Assembly: GCA_905215755.1 (NCBI GenBank)
Contig: CAJMRE010000001.1
Coordinates: 1 to 64,000 of the forward strand
DNA from: an uncultured bacterium
Lineage (GTDB): Bacteria > Actinomycetota > Coriobacteriia > Coriobacteriales > Coriobacteriaceae
Reading direction: 5' to 3'
Length of the DNA: 64,000 nucleotides
Shown here: in pieces, positions 1-7,634 of the stretch
How positions within the stretch are numbered: position 1 is the stretch's first letter
Layout: the number at the start of each line of letters is the position of its first letter
Translations under genes and position numbers: made by a program
Notes under the pieces: generated by a model
The model's input: the letters and a program-made list of their open reading frames with translations, nothing else
Databases searched by the model: none
Told to the model about the DNA's origin: nothing

Positions 1-388
1 ACCCTTCCGCATCTGTGTGATAGAGGTCCAGATAGGGCGTCACGTCGATAAAGCATTCATCGATTGAATAGACGTGAATGTCTTGCGGACTTACGTATTC
101 CAGATAGATGCCGTAGATTTGCGCCGACACCTCCATATAGTGCTGCATGCGCGGTACGGCCGTGATGTAGTCGATGCCATCGGGAATCTCGAATAGGCGG
201 CAGCGATTGTGAATCCCTAAGTCCTTCATGGCCTGCGTGATGGCGAGGCAGATGGTCGTGCGCCCGCGCGATTCGTCGGCAACGACCAGGTTGGTGGTGA
301 GCGGATCGAGCCCACGGTCGACGCACTCGACGCTGGCATAAAACGTCTTGAGGTCGATGCAGATATAGGTGTGCTGCTCGTGCGCCAT
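1..388 (-). CDS. Y-family DNA polymerase (DinB/UmuC type), N-terminal part
   Basis: Translesion DNA polymerase; only about 129 N-terminal residues are inside the window and the gene runs off the left edge. The visible part has the Y-family metal-binding motif I (CIDLKTFYASVE, near residue 10) and the SIDECFID acidic motif near residue 110, both needed for catalysis. The ATG at 388 follows an AAAGGA ribosome site. A near-consensus SOS box lies 29 bp upstream, so damage induction through LexA is likely. The IDLKxFYASVE form is the UmuC-like type often found on mobile or accessory DNA rather than housekeeping DinB, but the C-terminus is not visible to confirm it. Confidence 0.9.
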   Translation of the reverse strand, partial: MAHEQHTYICIDLKTFYASVECVDRGLDPLTTNLVVADESRGRTTICLAITQAMKDLGIHNRCRLFEIPDGIDYITAVPRMQHYMEVSAQIYGIYLEYVSPQDIHVYSIDECFIDVTPYLDLYHTDAEG

Positions 389-416
389 CCGTGTCCTTTC
401 ATCAAACACATGTTTT

Positions 417-436
417 TATCGAATACCTGTTCGATA
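417..436 (-). promoter_or_regulatory. SOS box (LexA site) of the Y-family polymerase
   Basis: A 20-bp inverted repeat TATCGAA-N6-TTCGATA. Read on the minus strand the core CGAACAGGTATTCG matches the Gram-positive LexA consensus CGAACRNRYGTTYG at 13 of 14 positions. It sits just upstream of the polymerase start at 388. A second small palindrome (AAACA-CA-TGTTT, 404-415) lies between them. Confidence 0.7.
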
Positions 437-464
437 ATACCCGCTCGTCCGGACGTCGTCAAAA

Positions 465-497
465 CCTGTCAAAAAGGGACTGGTTTGTTTTGGTAGG
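465..497 (+). repeat. Dispersed AAAAAGGGACAGG/TTTTGGTAGG repeat, copy 1
   Basis: Short palindromic intergenic repeat: CCTGTCAAAA followed by AGGGACTGG and ending TTTTGGTAGG. The same unit occurs at 1161-1226 (two copies facing each other) and at 56575-56607. It lies between the divergent polymerase and dehydrogenase-like genes. Confidence 0.6.
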
Positions 498-574
498 TAT
501 GGTCGTGCGGTTGGATCGGGTTTTAACGCAGCTCTAAAGAGTGCGAAACAGCTCGGAAAACCTCGCTTCGTAGC

Positions 575-1150
575 ATGAGCCTAACGATTGATACCGCCTA
601 TACGCACGGAAGGGTTGTGGAAAAGATGGTCAATTATGGGTTTGGTATGCCGACGCGCCTTGTTGCGGATGGAGACGTGGCTCGCTGGTGCGGACGATTG
701 GTCGCTCACTACGGTGGCACCAAGGCGCTGGTCGTGTTGGGCGGTGACAAACATACGCACGATGAGCTCGTCTCGGCGGCGCTCGGCTCGCTTGATCGAG
801 CTCTGCTCGAACGCGTGCTTTTTCGCTGCGGCTTGGTCGGGGGCGATGGGGGAGACGATTTGGTCGATGAGGCCGTAGCCCTGGCGACCGACGAAGGCGT
901 GGACTTTGTCCTGGCGATTGGCGATGCCGATACTGCCGGCTTTGCGCGCGAGCTCGCGCGTCGCATGGCGGCGCTCGATGCCGGCGAAGACGGCTTTGTG
1001 CCTTATGGATGCATTGTCTCGGAGGGCAAGGTGCCTGCTGTCGTGGGCACCGGCGAGGTTCCCGTTTTTGCCATTATCGCGCCCGAACTGCTGGAGGGCA
1101 TCAGGTCTCCTCTGCGTGAGTTGCTCGGTAGCGTCTGCGCCGCGGCCTAA
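575..1150 (+). CDS. Degenerate iron-type alcohol dehydrogenase N-terminal domain
   Basis: A 191-aa protein resembling only the nucleotide-binding half of iron-containing alcohol (butanol) dehydrogenases. It starts with a NYGFGMPTRLV stretch like the family's N-terminus and has two Rossmann-like strands, ALVVLGGD near residue 52 and VDFVLAIGDAD near residue 110. The glycine-rich GGGS cofactor loop is not present (GDAD instead). The metal-ligand histidine domain, about 190 further residues in full-length enzymes, is missing. It is probably not an active dehydrogenase, either a relic or a repurposed domain. The ATG at 575 has no clear ribosome site. Flanked on both sides by the same dispersed repeat. 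Confidence 0.5.
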   Translation: MSLTIDTAYTHGRVVEKMVNYGFGMPTRLVADGDVARWCGRLVAHYGGTKALVVLGGDKHTHDELVSAALGSLDRALLERVLFRCGLVGGDGGDDLVDEAVALATDEGVDFVLAIGDADTAGFARELARRMAALDAGEDGFVPYGCIVSEGKVPAVVGTGEVPVFAIIAPELLEGIRSPLRELLGSVCAAA

Positions 1151-1160
1151 TATTTGCCAT

Positions 1161-1226
1161 AAAAAGACGGGTTATTTTTGGTTGGTAAAGCGTTTGACCT
1201 GCCAAAAAAAGCCTGTCCCTTTTTGA
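1161..1226. repeat. Dispersed repeat, two copies facing each other
   Basis: A degenerate plus-strand copy (1161-1187, AAAAAGACGGGTTATTTTTG then GTTGGTA) is followed by a better minus-strand copy (1196-1226, reading TCAAAAAGGGACAGGC then TTTTTTTGGCAGGTC). The pair can fold as a larger hairpin and lies between the dehydrogenase-like fragment and pgi. Confidence 0.5.
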
Positions 1227-1349
1227 TCGTTTGCCGTTTGGGGGCCGATTGGCAACGCTCGCTGATTGTAGTCTTGACCTGCGCTAGAATAGTGGCATCT
1301 GAATGTCCGGGCGCATGGAGGCGTGCGCCCGTATGCTGAGGAGGACTCT

Positions 1350-3044
1350 ATGGCAACTGTTGCCGCACCTATCGATGCTACGTCGACTGCCGCTTGGAAG
1401 GCACTCGAGGCTCATCAGGAGAAACTCGAGGCCGAAGGTATCGACCTCAAGGCCTGGTTCGCCGCCGATGCCGAGCGCGTGAACAAGTTGAGCTTTGACG
1501 CCGGTGACCTGCACTTCGACCTGTCCAAGAACCTGGTGACCGATGAGACCGTCAAGCTGCTGTGCGATCTTGCCCGCGAGGTGAAGCTCGAGGAGCGCCG
1601 TGACGCCATGTTCTCCGGCGAGCACATCAACACCACCGAGGACCGCGCTGTTCTGCACACCGCGCTTCGTCGTCCGGCAAGCGAGAAGGGCCAGCTCATT
1701 GTCGACGGCCAGGATGTCGTCGCCGACGTGCACGAGGTCCTCGACCGCATGTACGCCTTCGCCGAGCGCGTGCGCTCCGGTGAGTGGAAGGGCGTTACCG
1801 GCAAGAAGATCGAGCACCTGGTGTCCATCGGCATCGGTGGCTCCGATCTGGGCCCGGTCATGGCCTACGAGGCCCTGCGTCCCTATGCCGACGCCGGTAT
1901 CGACTGCCGCTACATCTCCAACATCGACCCCAACGACCAGGCCGAGAAGCTTAAGGGTCTGGATCCCGAGACCACGCTCGTGATCATCGTCTCCAAGACC
2001 TTTACCACGCTTGAGACCCTCACCAACGCCCGCGAGGTCAAGACCTGGATGCTCGAGCAGCTCAAGGCTCAGGGCGCCATCGACGGCTCCGATGAGCAGA
2101 ACGCCGAGGCCGTGGCAAAGCACTTCGTCGCCGTCTCCACTGCACTCGAGAAGGTCGAGGCCTTCGGTATCGACCCTGCCAACGCCTTCGGTTTCTGGAA
2201 CTGGGTTGGCGGCCGCTATTCCGTTGACTCCGCCGTGGGCCTGTCGCTGATCGTCGTGCTCGGCCCCGAGCGCTTCCAGCAGTTCCTCGAGGGCTTCCAC
2301 GCCATCGACGAGTACTTCTGCAACACCCCGCTCGAGAACAACGCCGTCGCGCTGATGGGCCTGCTCAACGTCTGGTACGTCAACTTCTTCGGTTCCAAGA
2401 GCCACGCCGTGCTGCCGTACTGCCAGTACCTGCACCGCTTCCCGGCCTACCTGCAGCAGCTCACCATGGAGTCCAACGGCAAGCATGTCCGTTGGGACGG
2501 CAGCGCCGTGACCTCCGACACCGGTGAGATCTTCTGGGGCGAGCCCGGCACCAACGGTCAGCACGCCTTCTACCAGCTGCTGCACCAGGGTACCGTGGTG
2601 GTTCCGGCCGATTTCATCGCCTTTGCCAATACTGCCAACCCCGCAACCGACAGCGGTCAGGATGTCCACGAGTTGTTCCTGGGCAACTTTCTAGCCCAGA
2701 CCAAGGCACTCGCCTTTGGTAAGACGGCCGACGAGGTGCGCGCCGAGGGCACGCCCGAGCAGATCGTCCCGGCCCGTTGCTTTGAGGGCAACCGTCCGAC
2801 GACCTCGATCTTCGGCGACACGTTGACCCCGTTCGCGCTCGGCGAGCTCATCGCCCTGTACGAGCACATCACGTTTGTCGAGGGCACGGTCTGGGGCATC
2901 GACTCCTACGACCAGTGGGGCGTCGAGCTGGGCAAGCAGCTTGCCAAGCAGATCACCCCGGCCTTCCACGACGACGCCGCCAAGGCCGAGCAGGACGCTT
3001 CGACCCAAGCGCTTATCGAGTTCTATCGCGCGCATCGCAAGTAG
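1350..3044 (+). CDS. pgi: Glucose-6-phosphate isomerase
   Basis: Interconverts glucose 6-phosphate and fructose 6-phosphate in the cytoplasm. The 564-aa length is close to the 549 aa of the E. coli enzyme. Both family signatures are present: FWNWVGGRYSVDSAVGLS in the middle and GTVWGIDSYDQWGVELGK near the C-terminus. I chose the ATG at 1350, not one nine codons upstream, because it follows a strong GAGGAGG site at 1339-1345. It stands alone between a repeat and a strong terminator. Codon use is strongly biased (Arg almost only CGC/CGT), as expected for a highly expressed gene. Its substrate is also the product of the FrlB deglycase encoded at 14.3 kb. Confidence 0.97.
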   Translation: MATVAAPIDATSTAAWKALEAHQEKLEAEGIDLKAWFAADAERVNKLSFDAGDLHFDLSKNLVTDETVKLLCDLAREVKLEERRDAMFSGEHINTTEDRAVLHTALRRPASEKGQLIVDGQDVVADVHEVLDRMYAFAERVRSGEWKGVTGKKIEHLVSIGIGGSDLGPVMAYEALRPYADAGIDCRYISNIDPNDQAEKLKGLDPETTLVIIVSKTFTTLETLTNAREVKTWMLEQLKAQGAIDGSDEQNAEAVAKHFVAVSTALEKVEAFGIDPANAFGFWNWVGGRYSVDSAVGLSLIVVLGPERFQQFLEGFHAIDEYFCNTPLENNAVALMGLLNVWYVNFFGSKSHAVLPYCQYLHRFPAYLQQLTMESNGKHVRWDGSAVTSDTGEIFWGEPGTNGQHAFYQLLHQGTVVVPADFIAFANTANPATDSGQDVHELFLGNFLAQTKALAFGKTADEVRAEGTPEQIVPARCFEGNRPTTSIFGDTLTPFALGELIALYEHITFVEGTVWGIDSYDQWGVELGKQLAKQITPAFHDDAAKAEQDASTQALIEFYRAHRK

Positions 3045-3077
3045 TCGCTGCTGTTAACGCGTCGCGCCTTATAGCCA

Positions 3078-3110
3078 GGGGCCCGTATCCCATCGGATGC
3101 GGGCCCCTTT
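3078..3110 (+). terminator. Rho-independent terminator after pgi
   Basis: Thirteen-base-pair stem GGGGCCCGTATCC / GGATGCGGGCCCC with a four-base loop, followed by TTTGCTTTG. It lies between convergent genes. Confidence 0.8.
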
Positions 3111-3185
3111 GCTTTGCCGTGGTCCCGGGGCGCACGGCCTTTGTGGAACATCGCCGGGGCGCCGCGCGCTGCGAGAACCCTGCGC

Positions 3186-4490
3186 CTAGATCTCGGCCTC
3201 CGCATGGCCTCGCTGCGCCTCGGGCAGCTCCCCGTAGAGCGGATGGTCTTCGAGCCTAAAGCGCTCGACCTGTTCGGGAGTGCGACCGCGTACAAAGAGC
3301 CACGAGCGATCAATCGGCGTCGCCATGAGCGTACTGGGCAGCGCGTCGGCGCGGTCGGAAAACACCCGGGCACTCTCGGGATCCTGGAACGCCAGCACCA
3401 GATGCGTGTCGCAGTTGCCCATGATGGAGCGTGCGCGTGCCTCGCCATAGAGCGCATCGAGCTGGTTGGTCGACTGCAGCAGCAGCGTTGCCCAGATGTT
3501 GCGGCTTCGGATAATCGAGAGCACGTTGTCGATCTGGGGGATCTGCAGATTTGCGAAGTCATCGAGCATAAAGCGCACGGGCACGGGCAGGCTGCCGTCG
3601 GGCTGCCTATCGGCCTCACGAATGAGGCCCATAAACGCCTGCGAAATAAAGAGGCCGGTCAGCGGATCGAGATTGCGGTCAATATCGCTCACGGTTACAA
3701 ACAGGGCGCAGGGGGTGTGTCCCATGGAAGCGAAGTCCACCTGATGGCACTCACGATAGAGCTGTGCCGCACCGTCGAATCCCAGACACATGACCTTTTC
3801 GGCAAGGATGCCGACGATGCTCGCGTGCATGCGCTCGGCATTTTGCGTAATGGCGTAGCGCCGCCATAGCGAGAGGGCATAGCTTTGGGGGTCGGTCGTG
3901 ATCAGGTCGTCAAACAATCGACTCGTGGCACCGTCCTGCAGGTGCTCGATCAGCTTGATGACCGAGCTGATCGTCTGCTCGTCGGCGGGTAGCTGTTCGG
4001 TGACGTAGGCGATAAGACACGACAGCAGGTTTGCCGCCGCATGATCCCAAAAAGGCTGGTTGTTGTCCTCGATGGGGCAGATGGCCTTTGCCACCGAGAG
4101 GATGTCCTGCTGGTTGGGCCTGCCGTCCGCCTTGCGGCGAATGTGCCTCAGGGGGTTGTAGCCGCAGCGCTCGATGCCGGGCGCAAGGGCCGGGACGGTG
4201 TTGAGGTCGGCGAAGTTGAGACATTGCACGCGGTAACCGTGGGCTGCCAGCACGGGTCCCACTTCGCGACAGAGCGTGCCTTTGGTGTCGAGCACGATGT
4301 AGCTTGCGTTCATTTGCAGCAGGTTGGGCTTGAGGACGTTTCGGGTCTTGCCGGCTCCCGAGGGGCCGATCACAAGTGCGTTGTTGTTGAGTCCCGTTTG
4401 GCGGGTGTCGCAGGAAAGCGTTCGATCCTTGGCGAGGATGGTGGACGATGCGGACTCAGATGCGGCGAGGCGGCTGGCGAGGTTAGACAT
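3186..4490 (-). CDS. VirD4/TraG-like ATPase without membrane anchor
   Basis: A 434-aa P-loop ATPase of the type IV coupling-protein (VirD4/TraG/TraD) superfamily. Walker A GPSGAGKT is at residues 42-49, a conserved LDTKG strand near 68, Walker B VRFMLDDFAN at 305-314, and the sensor-like LLLQSTNQLD at 336-345. Family members normally begin with transmembrane helices, and none is present here, so the protein should be soluble. The start overlaps the end of the ClpP-like gene by 8 nt (ATGTCTAA) and has its own AAGGAGG site, so translation is probably coupled. No relaxase or other type IV secretion gene is nearby. It is either the remnant of a mobile element or an ATPase recruited to another job with the protease. 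Confidence 0.8.
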   Translation of the reverse strand: MSNLASRLAASESASSTILAKDRTLSCDTRQTGLNNNALVIGPSGAGKTRNVLKPNLLQMNASYIVLDTKGTLCREVGPVLAAHGYRVQCLNFADLNTVPALAPGIERCGYNPLRHIRRKADGRPNQQDILSVAKAICPIEDNNQPFWDHAAANLLSCLIAYVTEQLPADEQTISSVIKLIEHLQDGATSRLFDDLITTDPQSYALSLWRRYAITQNAERMHASIVGILAEKVMCLGFDGAAQLYRECHQVDFASMGHTPCALFVTVSDIDRNLDPLTGLFISQAFMGLIREADRQPDGSLPVPVRFMLDDFANLQIPQIDNVLSIIRSRNIWATLLLQSTNQLDALYGEARARSIMGNCDTHLVLAFQDPESARVFSDRADALPSTLMATPIDRSWLFVRGRTPEQVERFRLEDHPLYGELPEAQRGHAEAEI

Positions 4491-5100
4491 GGGCGACCTC
4501 CTTGGTGGTCGAGAGGATTTCGTGGGCAAAGCCGAGCTCGACGGCGCGCTCGGCCGAAAGGTAGGTGTCTTTTGCGGTGAGGGACTGGATGCGCTTGGGC
4601 GTGAGGCCGCTGCGGTCCGAGAGGATTTGCGTGAGGGTCTTGCGGGTCTGCATGAGACGCCGGCTGGTTTCCTGCAGCGCAAGTGCCGAGCCGCCTGCCC
4701 CCTGGGGGATCAGCGGGTCGTGAATCATGAGCTCTGCATGGGGCGCCATACGGCGATCGTCGCCGCCCATAAAGATCACGGCGCCCATGGACGCGGCGAA
4801 TTTCAGGCAGACGGTGCGGATGGGGCACGATGCGAGGCGCATGGCGTCATAGATCGCAAGACCCGATCGCACGCTTCCGCCGGCGCTGGCGACAAATATG
4901 GTGATGGGGCGGCTGGGGTCGGTGGCATCGAGCAGACGGATCTGCTGGCATAGGTCGTGGGCCATCGGGGTTTCGATGTTTCCCATGACGGAGAGCTCGC
5001 GACGGGCGAGCATCTCATCGTAAATGCTGGTGAGCGTGATACCTCGGGCGGATTCACGCATAGTGAGGGGGCTGATGATGGGGGAATGATTGGTGTCCAT
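4483..5100 (-). CDS. ClpP-like serine protease (accessory paralogue)
   Basis: A 205-aa ClpP/crotonase-fold peptidase. The catalytic triad is intact by position: Ser104 in FAASMGA, His127 in MIHDP and Asp178 in KDTYLSAE. The oxyanion strand SAGGSVRSG is at 72-80. The sequence is diverged from housekeeping ClpP (MIHDP for MIHQP), like paralogues seen in phages and conjugative elements. AGAAAGGAG precedes the ATG at 5100. It lies between an unknown gene upstream and the VirD4-like ATPase downstream, all leftward. The partner ATPase that would unfold substrates is not evident; no Clp ATPase is in the window. Confidence 0.85.
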   Translation of the reverse strand: MDTNHSPIISPLTMRESARGITLTSIYDEMLARRELSVMGNIETPMAHDLCQQIRLLDATDPSRPITIFVASAGGSVRSGLAIYDAMRLASCPIRTVCLKFAASMGAVIFMGGDDRRMAPHAELMIHDPLIPQGAGGSALALQETSRRLMQTRKTLTQILSDRSGLTPKRIQSLTAKDTYLSAERAVELGFAHEILSTTKEVAHV

Positions 5101-5163
5101 GAGGACTCCTTTCTGTTGGTTGTGTTGTGGAATAGGATTGTTGCCCGCGGAGGGGCTGGCGGG

Positions 5164-6054
5164 CTACAGGGTTCGTCCGAGCCTGAGATCGAGCTCGGTT
5201 GTGGGGCAGGCCGCCTGTTCGTGCGGCTCGCAAGCGCCAAGGGCTCCAAAGCGATGGAGCGTTGCGACGGGCGTGGTGTAGGCGAGCCGCAGCTGATGCT
5301 CGACAGGGGCACATCCGTCATTTTTGTAATGAGCCGCGTAGTACTGCGCGATGCTGGCGTTCATCTCGCTGTCATTGCGATGGCGCTCAAACTGGCGTCT
5401 GCAGGTTTCGATGATCTTTGCTACCGACTTGGGTGCCGTCGCGGGAACAAGGGCGAGATAGCCCTCAAATAGCTCGTTGATGCTCAGGAGGCACAGCAGG
5501 TCGATCAGCGTCCTTATGGCTACTCCCTCGGCAGAAAAGTGCGCGGTCATGCGGTTATATCGGTTGCGGTCGACGATGGCCGCATGGGGTCTTGGAGTTT
5601 TCTGCCCTGTGGTCCCGGGCTTTTGCCGCGCCTGTGTATTGAGCTCGACGTTGCAGCGCTTGAGGCCGTCCAACGGAAGGAACAGTGCGGTGCGCAGGGT
5701 GTTCCGCTTGCTTTCGAGTTCATGACGCTCGTCGGGTTCCCATTCGAGCTTGAGTTTCGTGTCGAGCGCCGTAAGCATATGGGCTAGGCAGCCTACGGTA
5801 AGAACGTACGAATCGTTGTCGCGTTTTGGGGCATAGGGGTCTGTCAGCTTGCGAATGTCGGGGTCGCCCATGATCTTTGTGCAGCGCTTCAGCAGTTGAG
5901 GGTGGTCGGCCAAGATCGTCGCGAGCGGTAGCGATGCGTAGTTCTTGATGGTCGCGGCGGCAAAGGCGGCGTCATATTCGTTTGCATATGCTCGCTCAAT
6001 GCGGGCATCCAGAATGCTTTTCTTATCGCCGTCTTCAGCGTGGTGGTTTGTCAT
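5164..6054 (-). CDS. Unknown protein, first gene of the ClpP/VirD4-like cluster
   Basis: A 296-aa, mostly helical, soluble protein I do not recognise. It has no signal peptide or membrane segment. The N-terminus is charged (DGDKKS, then acidic/basic helices), there is a basic central stretch rich in Arg/Lys (residues about 150-170), and the tail is Cys-containing. I placed the start at the ATG at 6054, preceded by GGAGAAG. An in-frame ATG at 6210 would add 52 residues of low-complexity His/Gln-rich sequence and has no ribosome site. It is 63 nt upstream of the ClpP-like gene and probably cotranscribed with it and the ATPase. Confidence 0.6.
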   Translation of the reverse strand: MTNHHAEDGDKKSILDARIERAYANEYDAAFAAATIKNYASLPLATILADHPQLLKRCTKIMGDPDIRKLTDPYAPKRDNDSYVLTVGCLAHMLTALDTKLKLEWEPDERHELESKRNTLRTALFLPLDGLKRCNVELNTQARQKPGTTGQKTPRPHAAIVDRNRYNRMTAHFSAEGVAIRTLIDLLCLLSINELFEGYLALVPATAPKSVAKIIETCRRQFERHRNDSEMNASIAQYYAAHYKNDGCAPVEHQLRLAYTTPVATLHRFGALGACEPHEQAACPTTELDLRLGRTL

Positions 6055-6810
6055 AGCTTCTCCAATCGGTTGATGTTCGTGCTGTTTGTTGATGTGTTGG
6101 TTGTCGTGAGTGATGTGCTTGCCGTGGGTGATGTGCTGACGTTGGGGTGCTATGCGGTTTTCAATGAGCCCGTGAGGCAGTTGCTGCAGGGGCGGGATGG
6201 AACGGCCCATGCAAGGCGGAAGGCATCGTGCTCAAAATCGAGACAGCAATGCCCTGGGTGCCTCACATGTGGCAGTTACCTCATTAAGTTGTCATTGCGT
6301 TTGGGGTTGTACTTTGCCGATCTTCTTTCTCTTACACGCTAAAAACTGAAATTTCATATGCTCGATCTACTTAAAACCGCAACGGCGGTCTTTTATCAAC
6401 TTATATGTCGGAACGCGTCTTTGCAAGTACTTTTTTGCGTTTGTTTCAAATGGGGTGGTTTTGCAACCGTCACGCGCCACGCTATGCGAACGTGCCCCTT
6501 TTCTGTTGTCGGTCGGATACGATGAGTCGCGTGACGTCGTCAGAGGTCGAATTCGACCGCTAACGACGTTGTGCAGCTCATCATTTCTGGCCGCAAACAG
6601 TAAAGGGGCATGAGGGTGTATTGAGGGGGGATGTCTTGCTGTCGGCATCCGCGTGCGGTGCCATTCGCTGTCTGTAAATATACGTTTACAGCTAATTTCA
6701 TACCACTTGTCGGAATGCGGACGCTGTCCTTGTATGTTGGGCGTACATTGAACGTGGTATTTCGCGTGAAACCACGAATCGGTTGTCAGTCCTGAACAAG
6801 GAGGCCCAGC
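6055..6810. other. 756-bp intergenic region, AT-rich, promoters and operator
   Basis: No convincing gene. It holds the promoter region of the leftward cluster, a weak hairpin followed by CTTTTATC (6376-6393), and a palindromic operator before deoC (described separately). The open frames on either strand have no ribosome sites or plausible protein composition. From 6280 to 6440 the base composition is distinctly AT-richer than the flanks, as in a boundary between acquired and backbone DNA. Confidence 0.5.
6672..6691 (+). promoter_or_regulatory. Palindromic operator candidate upstream of deoC
   Basis: CTGTAAATATACGTTTACAG: 7-bp perfect arms (CTGTAAA/TTTACAG) around 6 bp, 120 bp before deoC. 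A second, looser inverted repeat CGTGGT...ACCACG lies at about 6754-6777. The spacing fits a repressor of the nucleoside/sugar type, but the regulator is unknown. Confidence 0.45.
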
Positions 6811-7485
6811 ATGACACTTGCCAAACCCATCAATAAATACATCGACTATATCGATGCCCCCGAGGACACGTTTGAGCAGTATGTCGAGAAGGCGTTAAAG
6901 TACAACTTTCGCTGCGTATTCGCGAACCTTCAGGAGTACGAGACGGGCCGCGCCATGCTCGAGGGCTCTGACATCATCCTTGCCGGCGCCATCGACTTTC
7001 CCCAGGGCACTATGACGCTTGAGGAGAAGCTTGCGAGGTTTGAGGAATACGCTGCGTGTGGCTTTACCGAGATTGACTACGTTTTGAATCAGGGGTCGAT
7101 CGAGAACCGCGATTTTGATGCCATCGAGCGCGAGATGACTACCATTGCTGATTTTTGTCGCGCGCATGGCATCACTGACAAGGTAATCGTCGAGATGTGC
7201 AAGCTGGACGGCGACGACGCCGCCAAGCGCCGTGTATGCGAGATCGCGCTGGAGGCCAAGCCGGGATTCCTTAAGACATCGACCGGCAGAAGCTTTGGCG
7301 GTGCTAAGCTCGAGGACGTGCGGCTGATGCACGAGGTGCTCGGCGATGCCGTGGCAATCAAGGCGGCGGGCGGTATCCATAATTACGAAGAGGCTTGCGC
7401 ATTCATCGAGGCCGGCGCCAGCGCGTTAGGCGCATCGGCGGGCATCGCGATCGTCGAGGGCGCACCGACGGATGAGCGTCGCTAG
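6811..7485 (+). CDS. deoC: Deoxyribose-phosphate aldolase (DeoC family)
   Basis: Cleaves 2-deoxyribose 5-phosphate to acetaldehyde and glyceraldehyde 3-phosphate, feeding deoxynucleosides into glycolysis. The 224 residues form a single TIM barrel of normal length. The Schiff-base lysine is Lys155 in FLKTSTG, the second lysine is Lys184 in IKAAGGI, and the acid is in EIDYVLN (Asp89). The family usually has EIDMVIN, so it is somewhat diverged. AAGGAGG precedes the ATG. It is followed in the same direction by two HAD phosphatases, which suggests a small sugar-phosphate handling cluster. Confidence 0.88.
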   Translation: MTLAKPINKYIDYIDAPEDTFEQYVEKALKYNFRCVFANLQEYETGRAMLEGSDIILAGAIDFPQGTMTLEEKLARFEEYAACGFTEIDYVLNQGSIENRDFDAIEREMTTIADFCRAHGITDKVIVEMCKLDGDDAAKRRVCEIALEAKPGFLKTSTGRSFGGAKLEDVRLMHEVLGDAVAIKAAGGIHNYEEACAFIEAGASALGASAGIAIVEGAPTDERR

Positions 7486-7634
7486 CAGACGTATTTGACC
7501 TGAGCGATAAAGCTTCACGACCACACGCCGTTCATGTTCGAGACAATATGACTTTTTGCCCGTTGTAAACGGAGTCGCGATGGGTGTTCTGTATGATGGC
7601 TCAGACAAGGTTGTTCAATGACAGGGAGGCATAT

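Noticed and set aside
1284..2669. Long minus-strand open frame antisense to pgi
   Set aside because: Its codons mirror the strong codon bias of pgi on the other strand; no ribosome site and no family motifs.
6367..6648. 93-codon minus-strand frame in the large gap before deoC
   Set aside because: No ribosome site, unlikely composition, AT-rich non-coding context.
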